The position numbers and the translations under genes were made by a program. A stretch of 35,265 bases of DNA. Source: a virus. The stretch is taken from IMG/VR virus record IMGVR_UViG_3300030430_002669, positions 1-35,265 of that record; one strand, 5' to 3'. This document shows positions 18,003 to 26,498 of the stretch, in pieces. The notes under the pieces were generated by a model. It worked only from the letters and a program-made list of their open reading frames with translations. It was not told the origin of the DNA and did not search any database. Position 1 is the first letter of the stretch; every line of letters begins with the position of its first letter.

Positions 18003-18033
18003 CAAATATAAAACTTTTTTACTTAAGCTCAAA
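18003..18033 (-). promoter_or_regulatory. Bacteroidetes-type promoter (TTTG, 19 bases, TATATTTG) before scaffold and capsid genes
   Basis: On the minus strand TTTG (18033-18030) is followed after 19 bases by TATATTTG (18010-18003). Both elements and the spacing fit the -33/-7 promoter pattern known for Bacteroides and Flavobacterium. It lies in the 54-base gap after the portal stop and ends 23 bases before the scaffold ATG. It is the most complete promoter match in the window and would raise expression of scaffold, capsid and decoration genes over portal and terminase. Confidence 0.65.
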
Positions 18034-20433
18034 TTATTCTTCTTGTTTTTCCTCTTTTAATAAAGGACCTCTCCTATTTTTTCTTTGCTCTATTAATTGA
18101 GATTGATTAAGTGCAGATTGTTGTTGTATTTCTTTTCTAGTTTTACTTTGTATACTAGCAGCTCCTTCTTTACCTAAATTATTAAGTTCTATTTCTCTTA
18201 ATCTTCTTTGATGTTGAGATTGTTCAAATTGATCTTTTAATTGATATTCAGTCTGCCTTAACTGTATCTCTGCTTGCGTTTTTGCTTGTATCCTTGCTTG
18301 TTCAATCTGAACTTCAGCTTGTAACTCTTGTTGTTTTAATTGTGCTGATTGCTGTGCAGATTGTTGTTGTATTATAGCATTTTGCTGTGAAGCCATTTGT
18401 GCTTGTTGTTGCTGTTCTTGTCTATACTTTTGCCTTCTTAATATTAACATTTGATTAGCCATTTTAATATTCTTAATAGATCTAATCATTATAGCATCTT
18501 CAAGTCTTAGTTCTTTTTGAGATAAAGATATTTGTATATTTTGCTCCATAAGTTGTCTTTCCTCTTCATTTGGAGCAACTTCTAGTGTAATACCAAATTC
18601 ATGTATAGATAATTTTTTCATCATCTCTATTGAGTGCATTGCAGTATCTCCTATTATATTTGAATACATGCTATGTAAACCTTTATAATTAATAAGATCT
18701 TGCATTCTCATAGAGATACATTTAGAAACTCTTTGTGTTACATTTAAATAAGCATCATTAATATCTCTTGTAGCATTATTAGATGCAAGTAAAGCTAGTT
18801 TTTGAACTCCAACTAAAGCCTCACTAGATGGTTTAGAAGCGTCTCTTGCTTCATTGACACCAGTTACATCTCTAATCATTTGTAAATTATGATTGTAAAC
18901 ATTTATAAGAGTTATAAAATCTCTACCTATACCATTTTCTAATTCTGCAATAGGTAAAGCTCCTGTCATATTACCCTCATCATCAATACGTCTATAATAT
19001 ATATTACCAGTTTGATCATATATTTCTTGAAGCTCCATAGGTGTGAATGTACCACCATCTCCTTTAGATACATTTTCTAAAGACCCTACTTCAAAAGCAG
19101 CACCTTTTGGTCTTGCTTTAGCAAGTGTATGTTGTATTTTTAAATGAGCAAGTTGTATTTGATCTGCAAAAGGAATCATTCTATCAACCAAAGATTTACT
19201 TTTCATCTTATATAAATTAGGTTGATATATAATATATGATAAATTAATATCAGCCAAGTTAGATTTAGATCTTGGCATATTTTCCATCATTTTATAATTA
19301 AAAATATAATCTGTATTAACTATATATTTTCCTGTATAAATAACTTTTACATTAGAATTTAAAGATTCTCTTTTATTTTTAGACTTTTTAGGTGGTTTAT
19401 AATTTGAAGATTTTTTATTTACAGAAAATCCTCCAAAGTCATTTTCTTTTTTTTCATAATTTAAAGTATGACTTGTAATAAATTCTGCATCTAAAATATT
19501 AACACTAAATTTATCATAGTCATAAGTTTCATTTCCATTATCATAATAAGCTCTATCACCATAAGTCATAGGATTATTATTTTTACCTGCATATTCTTTT
19601 GCTATTTTCTGATAATCATCTTCATCAAATTCATCTCCTGCCATTTGTTTTAAATCTGCTATTGTAATAGAATATATTTCACCAGCATGCCTTATATTTT
19701 TATAATCTGGTTTTGCAGAAAAAGATGTTATTAAATTAGCAGGGTCAACATGTCTAATACTTAATCCTGTAGATGGAGATAAGCTAACTTTTGCAGAACA
19801 CAATCCTAAAACAACTAAATCTCTAATCATGTATCTTTTAGTTTCATCATAGTCACTAATATCTAAAGTATAATCTATAGCTTTTTCAAGGGCAATCTCA
19901 ACATTTTGTTTATAATTTAAAGACATAAACATTTCTATTTCTTCTGGAGTATCAGCAACAAAACCTTTAGGAGCTAAAGATAAACCTGTTTTATCCTCTA
20001 AATTTTCTGTAAAATCTTTAGTCATCATATCTGCATACATTTGATTTTTTTTATTTAATCTTTCTTTTGCAGCTATTGGATCTATAGACTCAGCTTTTAC
20101 ATCATACTCTTGATTTACCATTCCATTAACAATAACATCAACAAACTTTGGTATTATTGAAACTGGTGTAAAATCTATATTTAAATAAGCAGTATCACCT
20201 TGAACATCTAACAAATCTTTATACTTTCCTATATCTTGACTACCTTCTGCATAAGCTCTATTTCTAGAGTATCTTATTTTTACATCTCTATAGTAAACAT
20301 CAGAATTTTTACTATAATCGTAATACATGGCTTTAAAATAATCAAGACCATATTGTTTACTAGCTTTTTCTTCATTAGTGGCTAATGGATTAGGATATCC
20401 ATTTAACTTATCTTTGGAATTATTATATATCAT
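18034..20433 (-). CDS. Portal protein (799 aa)
   Basis: The portal forms the ring through which DNA enters and leaves the head. The N-terminal region has YLNIDFTPVSIIPKFVDVIV followed by NGMVNQEYDVKAESIDP, a block I recognise from portals of crAss-like phages. The middle holds helices and the loop typical of portals (DRMIPFADQIQLAHLKIQ, DVTGVNEARDASKPSSEALV). Residues about 660-780 are an extreme Gln-rich helix (QQQAQMASQQNAIIQQQ and more), probably the coiled-coil barrel projecting into the head. At 799 residues it is long but normal for that group. The ATG overlaps the terminase stop in ATGA, which suggests translational coupling, so the two products would be made together. Confidence 0.85.
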   Translation of the reverse strand: MIYNNSKDKLNGYPNPLATNEEKASKQYGLDYFKAMYYDYSKNSDVYYRDVKIRYSRNRAYAEGSQDIGKYKDLLDVQGDTAYLNIDFTPVSIIPKFVDVIVNGMVNQEYDVKAESIDPIAAKERLNKKNQMYADMMTKDFTENLEDKTGLSLAPKGFVADTPEEIEMFMSLNYKQNVEIALEKAIDYTLDISDYDETKRYMIRDLVVLGLCSAKVSLSPSTGLSIRHVDPANLITSFSAKPDYKNIRHAGEIYSITIADLKQMAGDEFDEDDYQKIAKEYAGKNNNPMTYGDRAYYDNGNETYDYDKFSVNILDAEFITSHTLNYEKKENDFGGFSVNKKSSNYKPPKKSKNKRESLNSNVKVIYTGKYIVNTDYIFNYKMMENMPRSKSNLADINLSYIIYQPNLYKMKSKSLVDRMIPFADQIQLAHLKIQHTLAKARPKGAAFEVGSLENVSKGDGGTFTPMELQEIYDQTGNIYYRRIDDEGNMTGALPIAELENGIGRDFITLINVYNHNLQMIRDVTGVNEARDASKPSSEALVGVQKLALLASNNATRDINDAYLNVTQRVSKCISMRMQDLINYKGLHSMYSNIIGDTAMHSIEMMKKLSIHEFGITLEVAPNEEERQLMEQNIQISLSQKELRLEDAIMIRSIKNIKMANQMLILRRQKYRQEQQQQAQMASQQNAIIQQQSAQQSAQLKQQELQAEVQIEQARIQAKTQAEIQLRQTEYQLKDQFEQSQHQRRLREIELNNLGKEGAASIQSKTRKEIQQQSALNQSQLIEQRKNRRGPLLKEEKQEE

Positions 20434-22511
20434 GCCTTAATTCTTTTACTATATGTGCCTTTAATATTATATTTTTTTACTAAACTATATGTTTTTTTTA
20501 TTTCTTTTTTCTTTTTTATATATTTTTGTGAAGCTAGTAATGCTAAAGATGAAGATATACTAGCATCATATTTTGTTCTATTGTCTATTTCAAATCTACT
20601 CCAATCATCTAAAAGCTTATTAAAATAACAAGAACCTATTTCTCCTGTATCAGAATTATAACCTACATAATCATATATGTATGAAGCTATAGCTTCTGCT
20701 TGTGAGTTTATAACAGCTACTCCTGATCCAGGTATTCCTTTTGTCTTTTGCTTTCCTTTACTCCACTCTGTATGTGTTGTATCAGGTCTATCCATTAAGT
20801 ATTCATAATAACCTCTATTTTCAAAGTATTTAATTATTCCCACTTTATTATTTTCAACTAACATTTGACATCCATAAAATACACACATCTTAATCATGTC
20901 TTCATAAAATATTTCTGCTTTAGGTGGTCTATTAATATACTCACATACAAACTGCATAGAAGCACTACTTGCCATGCTAAACTTATGAAATACATGAGCA
21001 GCAGCATCAGATCTCCTACCATCAGTTGTTGTATCATGGTCATAGGGATCACAACCTGCAACCAAACTATCTGCCCTACCTGGAAACTTTTTATTATTTT
21101 TTGATATAATAATATTTTGATTTTCAAGGTCAGGAACCCAGCTGATTTCCCACTTACCTTTTTTATGAGGTATCCAAACAACTTCTTTGTCTTGTATTCC
21201 ATTTTTCCAAACAAACTCACCTTTTGTGGTATTTATATTATTTATCAAATTGTAATCTATTTGTTCGTAAATTTTTTCAACATCAAATATACAACTTTGT
21301 GTGTCATTTCTAAAAGCTTCTTCTATAGTAAATGGAAACTGACGTTTAAATTCTGATAAAGATACTGTATCATTCTTTAAAGCTTCCCTTCTATTTTCTA
21401 TATAATCTTTAGCTCCTATATCAATCATCATTTCATCTATACCCATTATAGGTTTTTCTGGAGTTACAATTACTGATTTACCATACTCATCTATAAATCC
21501 CTCTAGATTATCATATGCAGGAATAAATAATTTATAAAGTCCACTTTTTGTTCTACCATTTAAATCTTTTTCTGATGAGTCAGAATTATAAAATATATCT
21601 TTAAACTCTGCTCCACCATCTTGTTGTTTATTAGCTGTTGAACCCATTAAACATTTTCCTATAACTTTTCTTCCTAGTAGTAAACAAGTTTGTGTAACTC
21701 CCCAATTCTTTTTGATAGAATTTTGACCTGTCCATTTTCCTGCCTCATCATGAACTAATAACTTTAACTTCATACCATCATAACTATTATCAGATGTATT
21801 TCTCCAATCTATAGTTGTATTTAAAGCTTCTGACTTTTCTATATGTTTTTGATTCTTAGTAATCTTTTTTGCAGGTTCTCTAAAAGCTAACTCTACTCTA
21901 GGATTACTAGAACCATCTTGTATAGGTTGAAAAAAGAAAGGATAGTTCCTATAAATCTTAACAACCTTATCTGTAAACATAGCTTTAGCATCAGCTCCAG
22001 TTTTAGATAATAATCCAAAATGACTATCATATGTTTGTGTAGCTAAATTAACTATTTCTGAACTTGCCATGTATGAAAATCCAGATCTACGATTTTTTAA
22101 AAAACACATACCATAAGAGTTTTTGTCTAGTTTACAAGCTTCCCAAAAAATAAAGAACTCTCTGTTTGCTTCTCTATAATCAGGATACCCAACATCTATT
22201 TTACTCCATTGTAAAAACATATAATGAGCTCCTGTTATATAAGTTGGTTCTCCATTATTAAAGAACCACAAACCTTCTCTTCTCCTTCTAAACTCCTCAT
22301 CTATATAATCTACATAATCTGTAGCATTATCTCTAGTAAGACCAGATGGAAGTTTTTGTCTTTTCCATTTTTGATCTTTCTTTTTTAAATCATAATATAA
22401 TATATCTTTTTTAAATCTTGGTTTTTTAGGAAGTACAATTTTTAAATTATCATACTCTAATACCTCTCCTTCACTATTATCTAACAAATATATCTTATCA
22501 TTTTTTTGCAT
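20430..22511 (-). CDS. terL: Terminase large subunit (693 aa)
   Basis: The packaging motor ATPase and nuclease. N-terminal marker: LWFFNNGEPTYITGAHYMFL (81-100), typical of terminases from crAss-like and other Bacteroidetes phages. A non-classical Walker A is LKNRRSGFSY (138-147). Walker B is LLVHDE with D255 and E256. The coupling motif is near GSTANKQQDGG (290-300). The C-terminal RuvC-like nuclease shows D488 in GCDPYD, E553 in LVENN and D649 in KYDASISSS, a complete acidic triad. Length is usual. The gene overlaps the preceding small gene by 14 bases and the portal gene by four. All key residues are present, so it should be active. Confidence 0.93.
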   Translation of the reverse strand: MQKNDKIYLLDNSEGEVLEYDNLKIVLPKKPRFKKDILYYDLKKKDQKWKRQKLPSGLTRDNATDYVDYIDEEFRRRREGLWFFNNGEPTYITGAHYMFLQWSKIDVGYPDYREANREFFIFWEACKLDKNSYGMCFLKNRRSGFSYMASSEIVNLATQTYDSHFGLLSKTGADAKAMFTDKVVKIYRNYPFFFQPIQDGSSNPRVELAFREPAKKITKNQKHIEKSEALNTTIDWRNTSDNSYDGMKLKLLVHDEAGKWTGQNSIKKNWGVTQTCLLLGRKVIGKCLMGSTANKQQDGGAEFKDIFYNSDSSEKDLNGRTKSGLYKLFIPAYDNLEGFIDEYGKSVIVTPEKPIMGIDEMMIDIGAKDYIENRREALKNDTVSLSEFKRQFPFTIEEAFRNDTQSCIFDVEKIYEQIDYNLINNINTTKGEFVWKNGIQDKEVVWIPHKKGKWEISWVPDLENQNIIISKNNKKFPGRADSLVAGCDPYDHDTTTDGRRSDAAAHVFHKFSMASSASMQFVCEYINRPPKAEIFYEDMIKMCVFYGCQMLVENNKVGIIKYFENRGYYEYLMDRPDTTHTEWSKGKQKTKGIPGSGVAVINSQAEAIASYIYDYVGYNSDTGEIGSCYFNKLLDDWSRFEIDNRTKYDASISSSLALLASQKYIKKKKEIKKTYSLVKKYNIKGTYSKRIKA

Positions 22512-22779
22512 ACTTTTCTGCGAAAGAACCTTTAAAGTCTTTCTTTTCTTGAATTAAATTATCACCCTCTCCAATTCTTTCCTCTAAATTTTTTATACCT
22601 AAAAGTATTTCTTGACAATCTTCAAAGCATTCTCTTTTTGCTTTTATAGCTTGCCTTCTTTTAGCGTCATCTTCTTCAAGTAAAGGCTTTCCTATTTCTT
22701 CTATTAGAACATCTACAGCCTTTTTACTTGCATCTATTAATCTATCTAAAGTTTTTAAAGCGTAATCTTTATTTTTCAT
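22498..22779 (-). CDS. Small charged helical protein, candidate small terminase subunit (93 aa)
   Basis: A short, highly charged, helical protein (LDRLIDASKKAVDVLIEEIG, then ECFEDCQEILLGIKNLEERI) lying directly upstream of terL and overlapping it by 14 bases. Small terminase subunits often occupy this place and are small and helical. However, I see no clear helix-turn-helix, and 93 residues is short for that family, so the role is a guess from position. It also overlaps the preceding GroES-like gene by 11 bases, so all three should be translated from one message. Confidence 0.6.
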   Translation of the reverse strand: MKNKDYALKTLDRLIDASKKAVDVLIEEIGKPLLEEDDAKRRQAIKAKRECFEDCQEILLGIKNLEERIGEGDNLIQEKKDFKGSFAEKYAKK

Positions 22780-23332
22780 ATACCCCTAGAATATCAAAGT
22801 TTCTCATTCTAAGAAGAGATGAACCATTAATGTTCATATCATACTCAGAATTTTTACTAAACAATACTCTATCTCCAACATTAACACCTTGCTCCTTTAA
22901 ATCATTATTTATATATACTGCTTCTCCATGAAGCTCCACTTCTTTATCTTCAACATCTAAAATTATACCAGACTTTGTAATTCTTGCTGGTGTTTTTTCT
23001 TGTTTTATAAAATTCCAAATTCCTATTGGAATCATTTCTCCATCTCTCTCTACAAGATAAATTTGATTTTTATCTGCTTGATAAATATTTTTATCTTTTA
23101 TGTAAGATACTTTATTGGTATCTGTTGGTACAAAATGGTGAAACCATATTTTATCACCTTCTTGTACATTTAATTCATTATTCATTGGAACTTTATATAC
23201 AATTCCAAATTGTCTTGCTAATCTCATAGGATCAAAAGATGTATCTCTATACATTTCTATTCCATTTAGCGTAAAGGTATCTTCTGTTTCTTTGGCTACC
23301 TCTATCCAGTATAAGTCTTTTATTGGCTTCAT
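22769..23332 (-). CDS. GroES-like co-chaperonin with two Cpn10-type domains (187 aa)
   Basis: The C-terminal half has the Cpn10 pattern: KSGIILDVEDKEVELHGEAV, NVGDRVLFSKNSEYDMNI, and RMRNFDILGVYEK at the end, matching the GroES core and its closing DILG segment. The N-terminal half (residues about 6-110) repeats the order in looser form: WIEVAKETEDTF, FGIVYKVP, VQEGDKIWFHHFVPTD and a closing IGIWNFI. At 187 residues it is about twice the length of GroES (about 97), so I read it as two fused Cpn10 domains. Phage GroES analogues such as T4 gp31 replace the host cap on GroEL to fold the capsid protein. That role is plausible here beside head genes but is inferred. The mobile loop in each half is not clearly identifiable. 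Confidence 0.7.
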   Translation of the reverse strand: MKPIKDLYWIEVAKETEDTFTLNGIEMYRDTSFDPMRLARQFGIVYKVPMNNELNVQEGDKIWFHHFVPTDTNKVSYIKDKNIYQADKNQIYLVERDGEMIPIGIWNFIKQEKTPARITKSGIILDVEDKEVELHGEAVYINNDLKEQGVNVGDRVLFSKNSEYDMNINGSSLLRMRNFDILGVYEK

Positions 23333-23339
23333 ATTAAAT

Positions 23340-23615
23340 TTATTTTACTTCGTATTCTTCTAATTTTTCTGTATTGTATTCTATCGCTGTTGGTTGAGAA
23401 AAAAATCTCTTCCAAGGTCTAGAAAACTCCTCAGTTATTTTCTTAACGTATACATCATACACAACTTGTTGATGTTTATACCATGCAGCTTCATCTTGTA
23501 TGATAGCTGTAACTACAAGAGAACCTCCTAACATTTTTTGACCTACTTGGTATGTAAGTCCTTGTTTTAAGTCCCCTATTGTTATTTTTCTTATTATAGG
23601 GTTTATAGCTTCCAT
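23340..23615 (-). CDS. Conserved-looking hypothetical protein (91 aa)
   Basis: A small mixed alpha/beta protein (IRKITIGDLKQGLTYQVGQK, QDEAAWYKHQQVVYDVYVKK). I recall similar short proteins from Bacteroidetes phages but no function. There is no membrane segment, signal peptide or catalytic motif. The start is an ATG 17 bases after the fibre gene, and the stop lies seven bases before the GroES-like gene. The tight spacing and clean ATG support a real gene. Confidence 0.65.
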   Translation of the reverse strand: MEAINPIIRKITIGDLKQGLTYQVGQKMLGGSLVVTAIIQDEAAWYKHQQVVYDVYVKKITEEFSRPWKRFFSQPTAIEYNTEKLEEYEVK

Positions 23616-23632
23616 TTAATTTAATTTATATA

Positions 23633-25174
23633 TTATTCAAAAAAATCTCTAGATATTCTAACATGACCAACATGAATTTTTTTAGATGCAGTAGTTTTAG
23701 TTCCAACACTAGTCATAGGTATTAAATCTATATCATCTGTCATAGCTAAAGATTTTTTAGTAGAATCAGTTTCAGTAGTACCACCTGCTGTTACTGCTTG
23801 TGACAAACCTTTTCTTTCATTATTAACAAAAACACTTATTTGTCTGTTAGAATCAAAAATCATTTTTAATCTATAAACAGTATTAGCAGTAACAACTACA
23901 TTTAAATCAGTAATAAAATCAAATCCTCCTACACTGTATATAAAATGTAAATTTGCATTATTTCCAAGAGTTCCTCCCTCATCTGTTGTATCATAAAAAA
24001 ATATAGCTTGATTATCATCTGTTGTGTAATCAAGGTTAGTAGAAGTTAATCTTAATCCAGTTTGAAAATCCATATCTGCTACACTCGAATCTGTTATAAT
24101 TACTGTATCATATTCTACTTTATTTTCTGTGCCAAATTTTACAGCTGACCATGCTGATGAATTTACTCCACCTGGAATCTCAACACCTGTTCTAGGAAGA
24201 AGTGTTGTTCTATCATTATCTGTTGTTCCTGTTAATAAAGTTGCTCCAGGAGAACTTGTTGGTCTAGCTGTAGCAGCTGCACTCATATCACTACTTCCTC
24301 CAAAAGATCCTTTTATTACATGATTTTGATTAGGAGTAACATGAGGATCTATACTAAAATATAATATAAATGTACCAGAGGCTATATCTGTTCCATTAGT
24401 ACCTAATCTTATTTTACAAGAACCATCAGTAGTATCATGTACAGTAACAGAGACTATAGCATTATCTGCTAAAGTTCCAGCTTCTGATATTTGAACAAGA
24501 ACTTGAGATGATGTAGCAAAAATATGATCATTATTAAATGTAAATTCAACAGTATCTGTAGCTCCAAGATCTACTGCTTGCATAGTAATTGTACCATGCT
24601 TACCATTTAAAGTAACAGCAGTTGTTGCACTTGTTGATTGTGTTATAGCTGATATTTCTACACTTGGAAGTTTTTCAAAAGACTCCATTAATTCATATCT
24701 ATCTTGAGATTGAGTTAATGAACCTGATATATTTAAATTACCTGCACTATCAAGTTTCATAGTCTCAGCACCTGAAGTTGTAAACTTTAAACTATTTTCT
24801 GAATGATCATAAGTTATTTTACCTACATCATTATCATTTACATCACCAAAAAATATATTACCTAATGAGGATGCTCCAGATAATATTGATAAACCACTAT
24901 CTGATGAGTTTTCTAAAACTAATTGATTTGCAGAAGAGCTAGCAGTTACTGCCCCTGCAGTTACAGATAAAACATGAAGCAATCCATCTGGCTCTACACC
25001 ACCTGTACCTATACCAACTTTTAAAAATTCTGCTTTATCTGTAGATATACTCATAGAAGTGTCCTGACCTTTACCTGTTTGAATTGGTTTTAAATTAGTG
25101 TCAGTTACCTCAGTTGGAGTTTGAAGTAATCTTTGATATGTTTGTGATATTGATTTTCCTTGTAACGTACTCAT
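23633..25174 (-). CDS. Tail fibre or spike protein with C-terminal lectin-like domain (513 aa)
   Basis: Low-complexity beta protein rich in Ser, Thr, Gly and Asp. The N-terminal block (MSTLQGKSISQTYQRLLQTP) probably attaches to the virion. Residues about 85-160 contain fibre-type sequence (ITYDHSENSLKFTTSGAETM, LDSAGNLNISGSL). The C-terminal part (about 370-513) has alternating beta segments such as TVYRLKMIFDSNRQISVFVN, like the concanavalin-type or LamG-type sandwich that binds sugars. It probably contacts the host surface. It lies directly after the holin gene and before head genes. No chaperone or autocleavage motif was seen. Confidence 0.75.
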   Translation of the reverse strand: MSTLQGKSISQTYQRLLQTPTEVTDTNLKPIQTGKGQDTSMSISTDKAEFLKVGIGTGGVEPDGLLHVLSVTAGAVTASSSANQLVLENSSDSGLSILSGASSLGNIFFGDVNDNDVGKITYDHSENSLKFTTSGAETMKLDSAGNLNISGSLTQSQDRYELMESFEKLPSVEISAITQSTSATTAVTLNGKHGTITMQAVDLGATDTVEFTFNNDHIFATSSQVLVQISEAGTLADNAIVSVTVHDTTDGSCKIRLGTNGTDIASGTFILYFSIDPHVTPNQNHVIKGSFGGSSDMSAAATARPTSSPGATLLTGTTDNDRTTLLPRTGVEIPGGVNSSAWSAVKFGTENKVEYDTVIITDSSVADMDFQTGLRLTSTNLDYTTDDNQAIFFYDTTDEGGTLGNNANLHFIYSVGGFDFITDLNVVVTANTVYRLKMIFDSNRQISVFVNNERKGLSQAVTAGGTTETDSTKKSLAMTDDIDLIPMTSVGTKTTASKKIHVGHVRISRDFFE

Positions 25175-25175
25175 T

Positions 25176-25595
25176 TTATTTTTTCTTTATTTTTTCTATA
25201 GATCTACCTGCAAAATATGCACCATAAACTGTAATTAACAGCGTTTGGTATATTGGCACGTAGCTATCTTGTATTTTAAATTCTCCTATATTGCCATCAA
25301 ACATTGACAAAACTACAAAAATTACTGTTAAAAAAACACATATTAAAGGTCTAATATTTTTACTAAGCCAGTTATCAGACCTCATATCTGACTCCCATCT
25401 TCTAGTTACTTGATCTTGTGCGTCTGATTCTGCCTTTAATAAAAGTTCTTTTATAGCTTTTCTTGCAGCTAATCTTTCCTCATCTGAAGTGCTTAAATTA
25501 TCTACAACGTTTCCTATCTTTTCAATAGCACTACCACCTAATATGTTTAATATCTTTTTCAAGAACTTATCTTTGTTTATATTTAGGAATAGCAT
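25176..25595 (-). CDS. Holin, 3TM_Holin type (139 aa)
   Basis: Cytoplasmic charged N-terminal part, then DNWLSKNIRPLICVFLTVIF (the conserved WLSKNIRP entry to the membrane), a second membrane span (VPIYQTLLITVYGAYFAGRS), and a basic end (IEKIKKK). This matches the 3TM_Holin family of Gram-negative phages. Holins pierce the inner membrane at a set time and release the endolysin. I start it at the ATG at 25595, because a start two codons earlier would need TTG. It overlaps the endolysin end by 29 bases and follows it, as in a lysis cassette. A mature N-terminal helix (about 1-70) precedes the membrane part. Confidence 0.8.
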   Translation of the reverse strand: MLFLNINKDKFLKKILNILGGSAIEKIGNVVDNLSTSDEERLAARKAIKELLLKAESDAQDQVTRRWESDMRSDNWLSKNIRPLICVFLTVIFVVLSMFDGNIGEFKIQDSYVPIYQTLLITVYGAYFAGRSIEKIKKK

Positions 25596-26043
25596 CTGCA
25601 AATCTATAAGCTGTTTTGCCTAAATCATTTTTGTAAGCTTCTAAGATTTGTCTTCTGTTATTATCTTTACTATATGATATATGAATCCATGAAAAATTAA
25701 ACTCATTTATCATTTGATCAAACTCAATGTCATTGTTAAGAATCCAATCATACATAACTTTGTTATTCATATTTCCTCCTTTCCAAAACTGCAAATCCAA
25801 AGCTTCACCTTTACAATGCTGACTACGAACACTTCCCCCAATCGCACGATTAAGTTTAGGGTTGCGATAACCACTACTAATCCTAATAGCACCAATACTG
25901 CTACGCATAGGTTGAACAACCTGCTTAATAAGGAGCTGGATGTTTTGTAAGTGTTTGGCTGTGGGTGCATTATCTATACCTTTTCTTATAGCTGTATTGC
26001 TATGTATTATTTCACTTAATGAAAAATTTTCGCTTAACTTCAT
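25567..26043 (-). CDS. Endolysin, M15-type zinc peptidase (158 aa)
   Basis: D-Ala-D-Ala carboxypeptidase/L-Ala-D-Glu peptidase-like fold of the peptidase M15 family, which cuts the peptides of peptidoglycan. Seen: SSGYRNPKLN (56-65), the zinc motif SQHCKGEALD with H76 and D83, and WIHISY with H121 as the third ligand. The length is normal for a single-domain phage endolysin. There is no signal peptide, so export needs the holin encoded downstream. The middle of the gene (about 25770-25970) is visibly richer in G and C and uses CGC, CGT, GCG and GGG codons, unlike its neighbours, suggesting recent exchange. Confidence 0.88.
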   Translation of the reverse strand: MKLSENFSLSEIIHSNTAIRKGIDNAPTAKHLQNIQLLIKQVVQPMRSSIGAIRISSGYRNPKLNRAIGGSVRSQHCKGEALDLQFWKGGNMNNKVMYDWILNNDIEFDQMINEFNFSWIHISYSKDNNRRQILEAYKNDLGKTAYRFADAIPKYKQR

Positions 26044-26086
26044 AATTATGTACTTTTAAACCATCAATTTTACACTTAATTCTATC

Positions 26087-26494
26087 TCATTGAAACTTAC
26101 TTAATATTATTTGATCTATAGACTTTTGAACTTTTTTTTTATCAGCCTCTAGTTGCATCATAATATTAGGTAAAAATCTCTCTTCCTCTGTTCCATTGTT
26201 TAATACTATAACTGTAGGTATAGTCATAATATTAAATCTAGTTTTAAGCTTACTATTTTTTACTATACATAATTTATAAGCTTTACAATCTTTCAAACTA
26301 TTTAAAAAATCAACTTCATTATTAGAATTCCATTCTGCCCAAAACTCTATAACAACTATACCTTTAGATGTTTTAGAATTAAAATCTTCATCCCCAATAA
26401 AATCTTGTGCCTTTAAAAAACAAGGCAGTGAAAAAAAAATTAAAGTCATAATAACTATGACAAAAATTAATATTCTGTCTGACCAATCTTTCAT
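26087..26494 (-). CDS. Exported thioredoxin-fold protein lacking the CXXC active site (135 aa)
   Basis: Residues 8-28 are a hydrophobic signal or anchor ending in FLKAQ, so the domain should lie in the periplasm. The thioredoxin pattern follows: VVIEFWAEW (47-55) and the cis-proline loop TIPT (91-94), then VIVLNNG. Where thioredoxin has CGPC directly after WAEW, this protein has NSNN (56-59), so both redox cysteines are Asn. Two other cysteines (C70 and C76) could form a disulphide. It cannot act as a normal disulphide reductase; a binding or chaperone role is more likely. It lies between a membrane coiled-coil gene and the endolysin, inside the lysis region. The spacing is four bases upstream, with a 43-base gap downstream. 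Confidence 0.8.
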   Translation of the reverse strand: MKDWSDRILIFVIVIMTLIFFSLPCFLKAQDFIGDEDFNSKTSKGIVVIEFWAEWNSNNEVDFLNSLKDCKAYKLCIVKNSKLKTRFNIMTIPTVIVLNNGTEEERFLPNIMMQLEADKKKVQKSIDQIILSKFQ

Positions 26495-26498
26495 AAAT

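Noticed and set aside
25596-25601. TTG start for the holin
   Set aside because: An ATG two codons later gives the same protein with a normal start; TTG is not needed.
25767-25970. 67-residue minus-strand frame within the endolysin
   Set aside because: A frame-shifted reading of the G/C-richer stretch. The M15 motif in the main frame is intact, so this is a by-product of composition.
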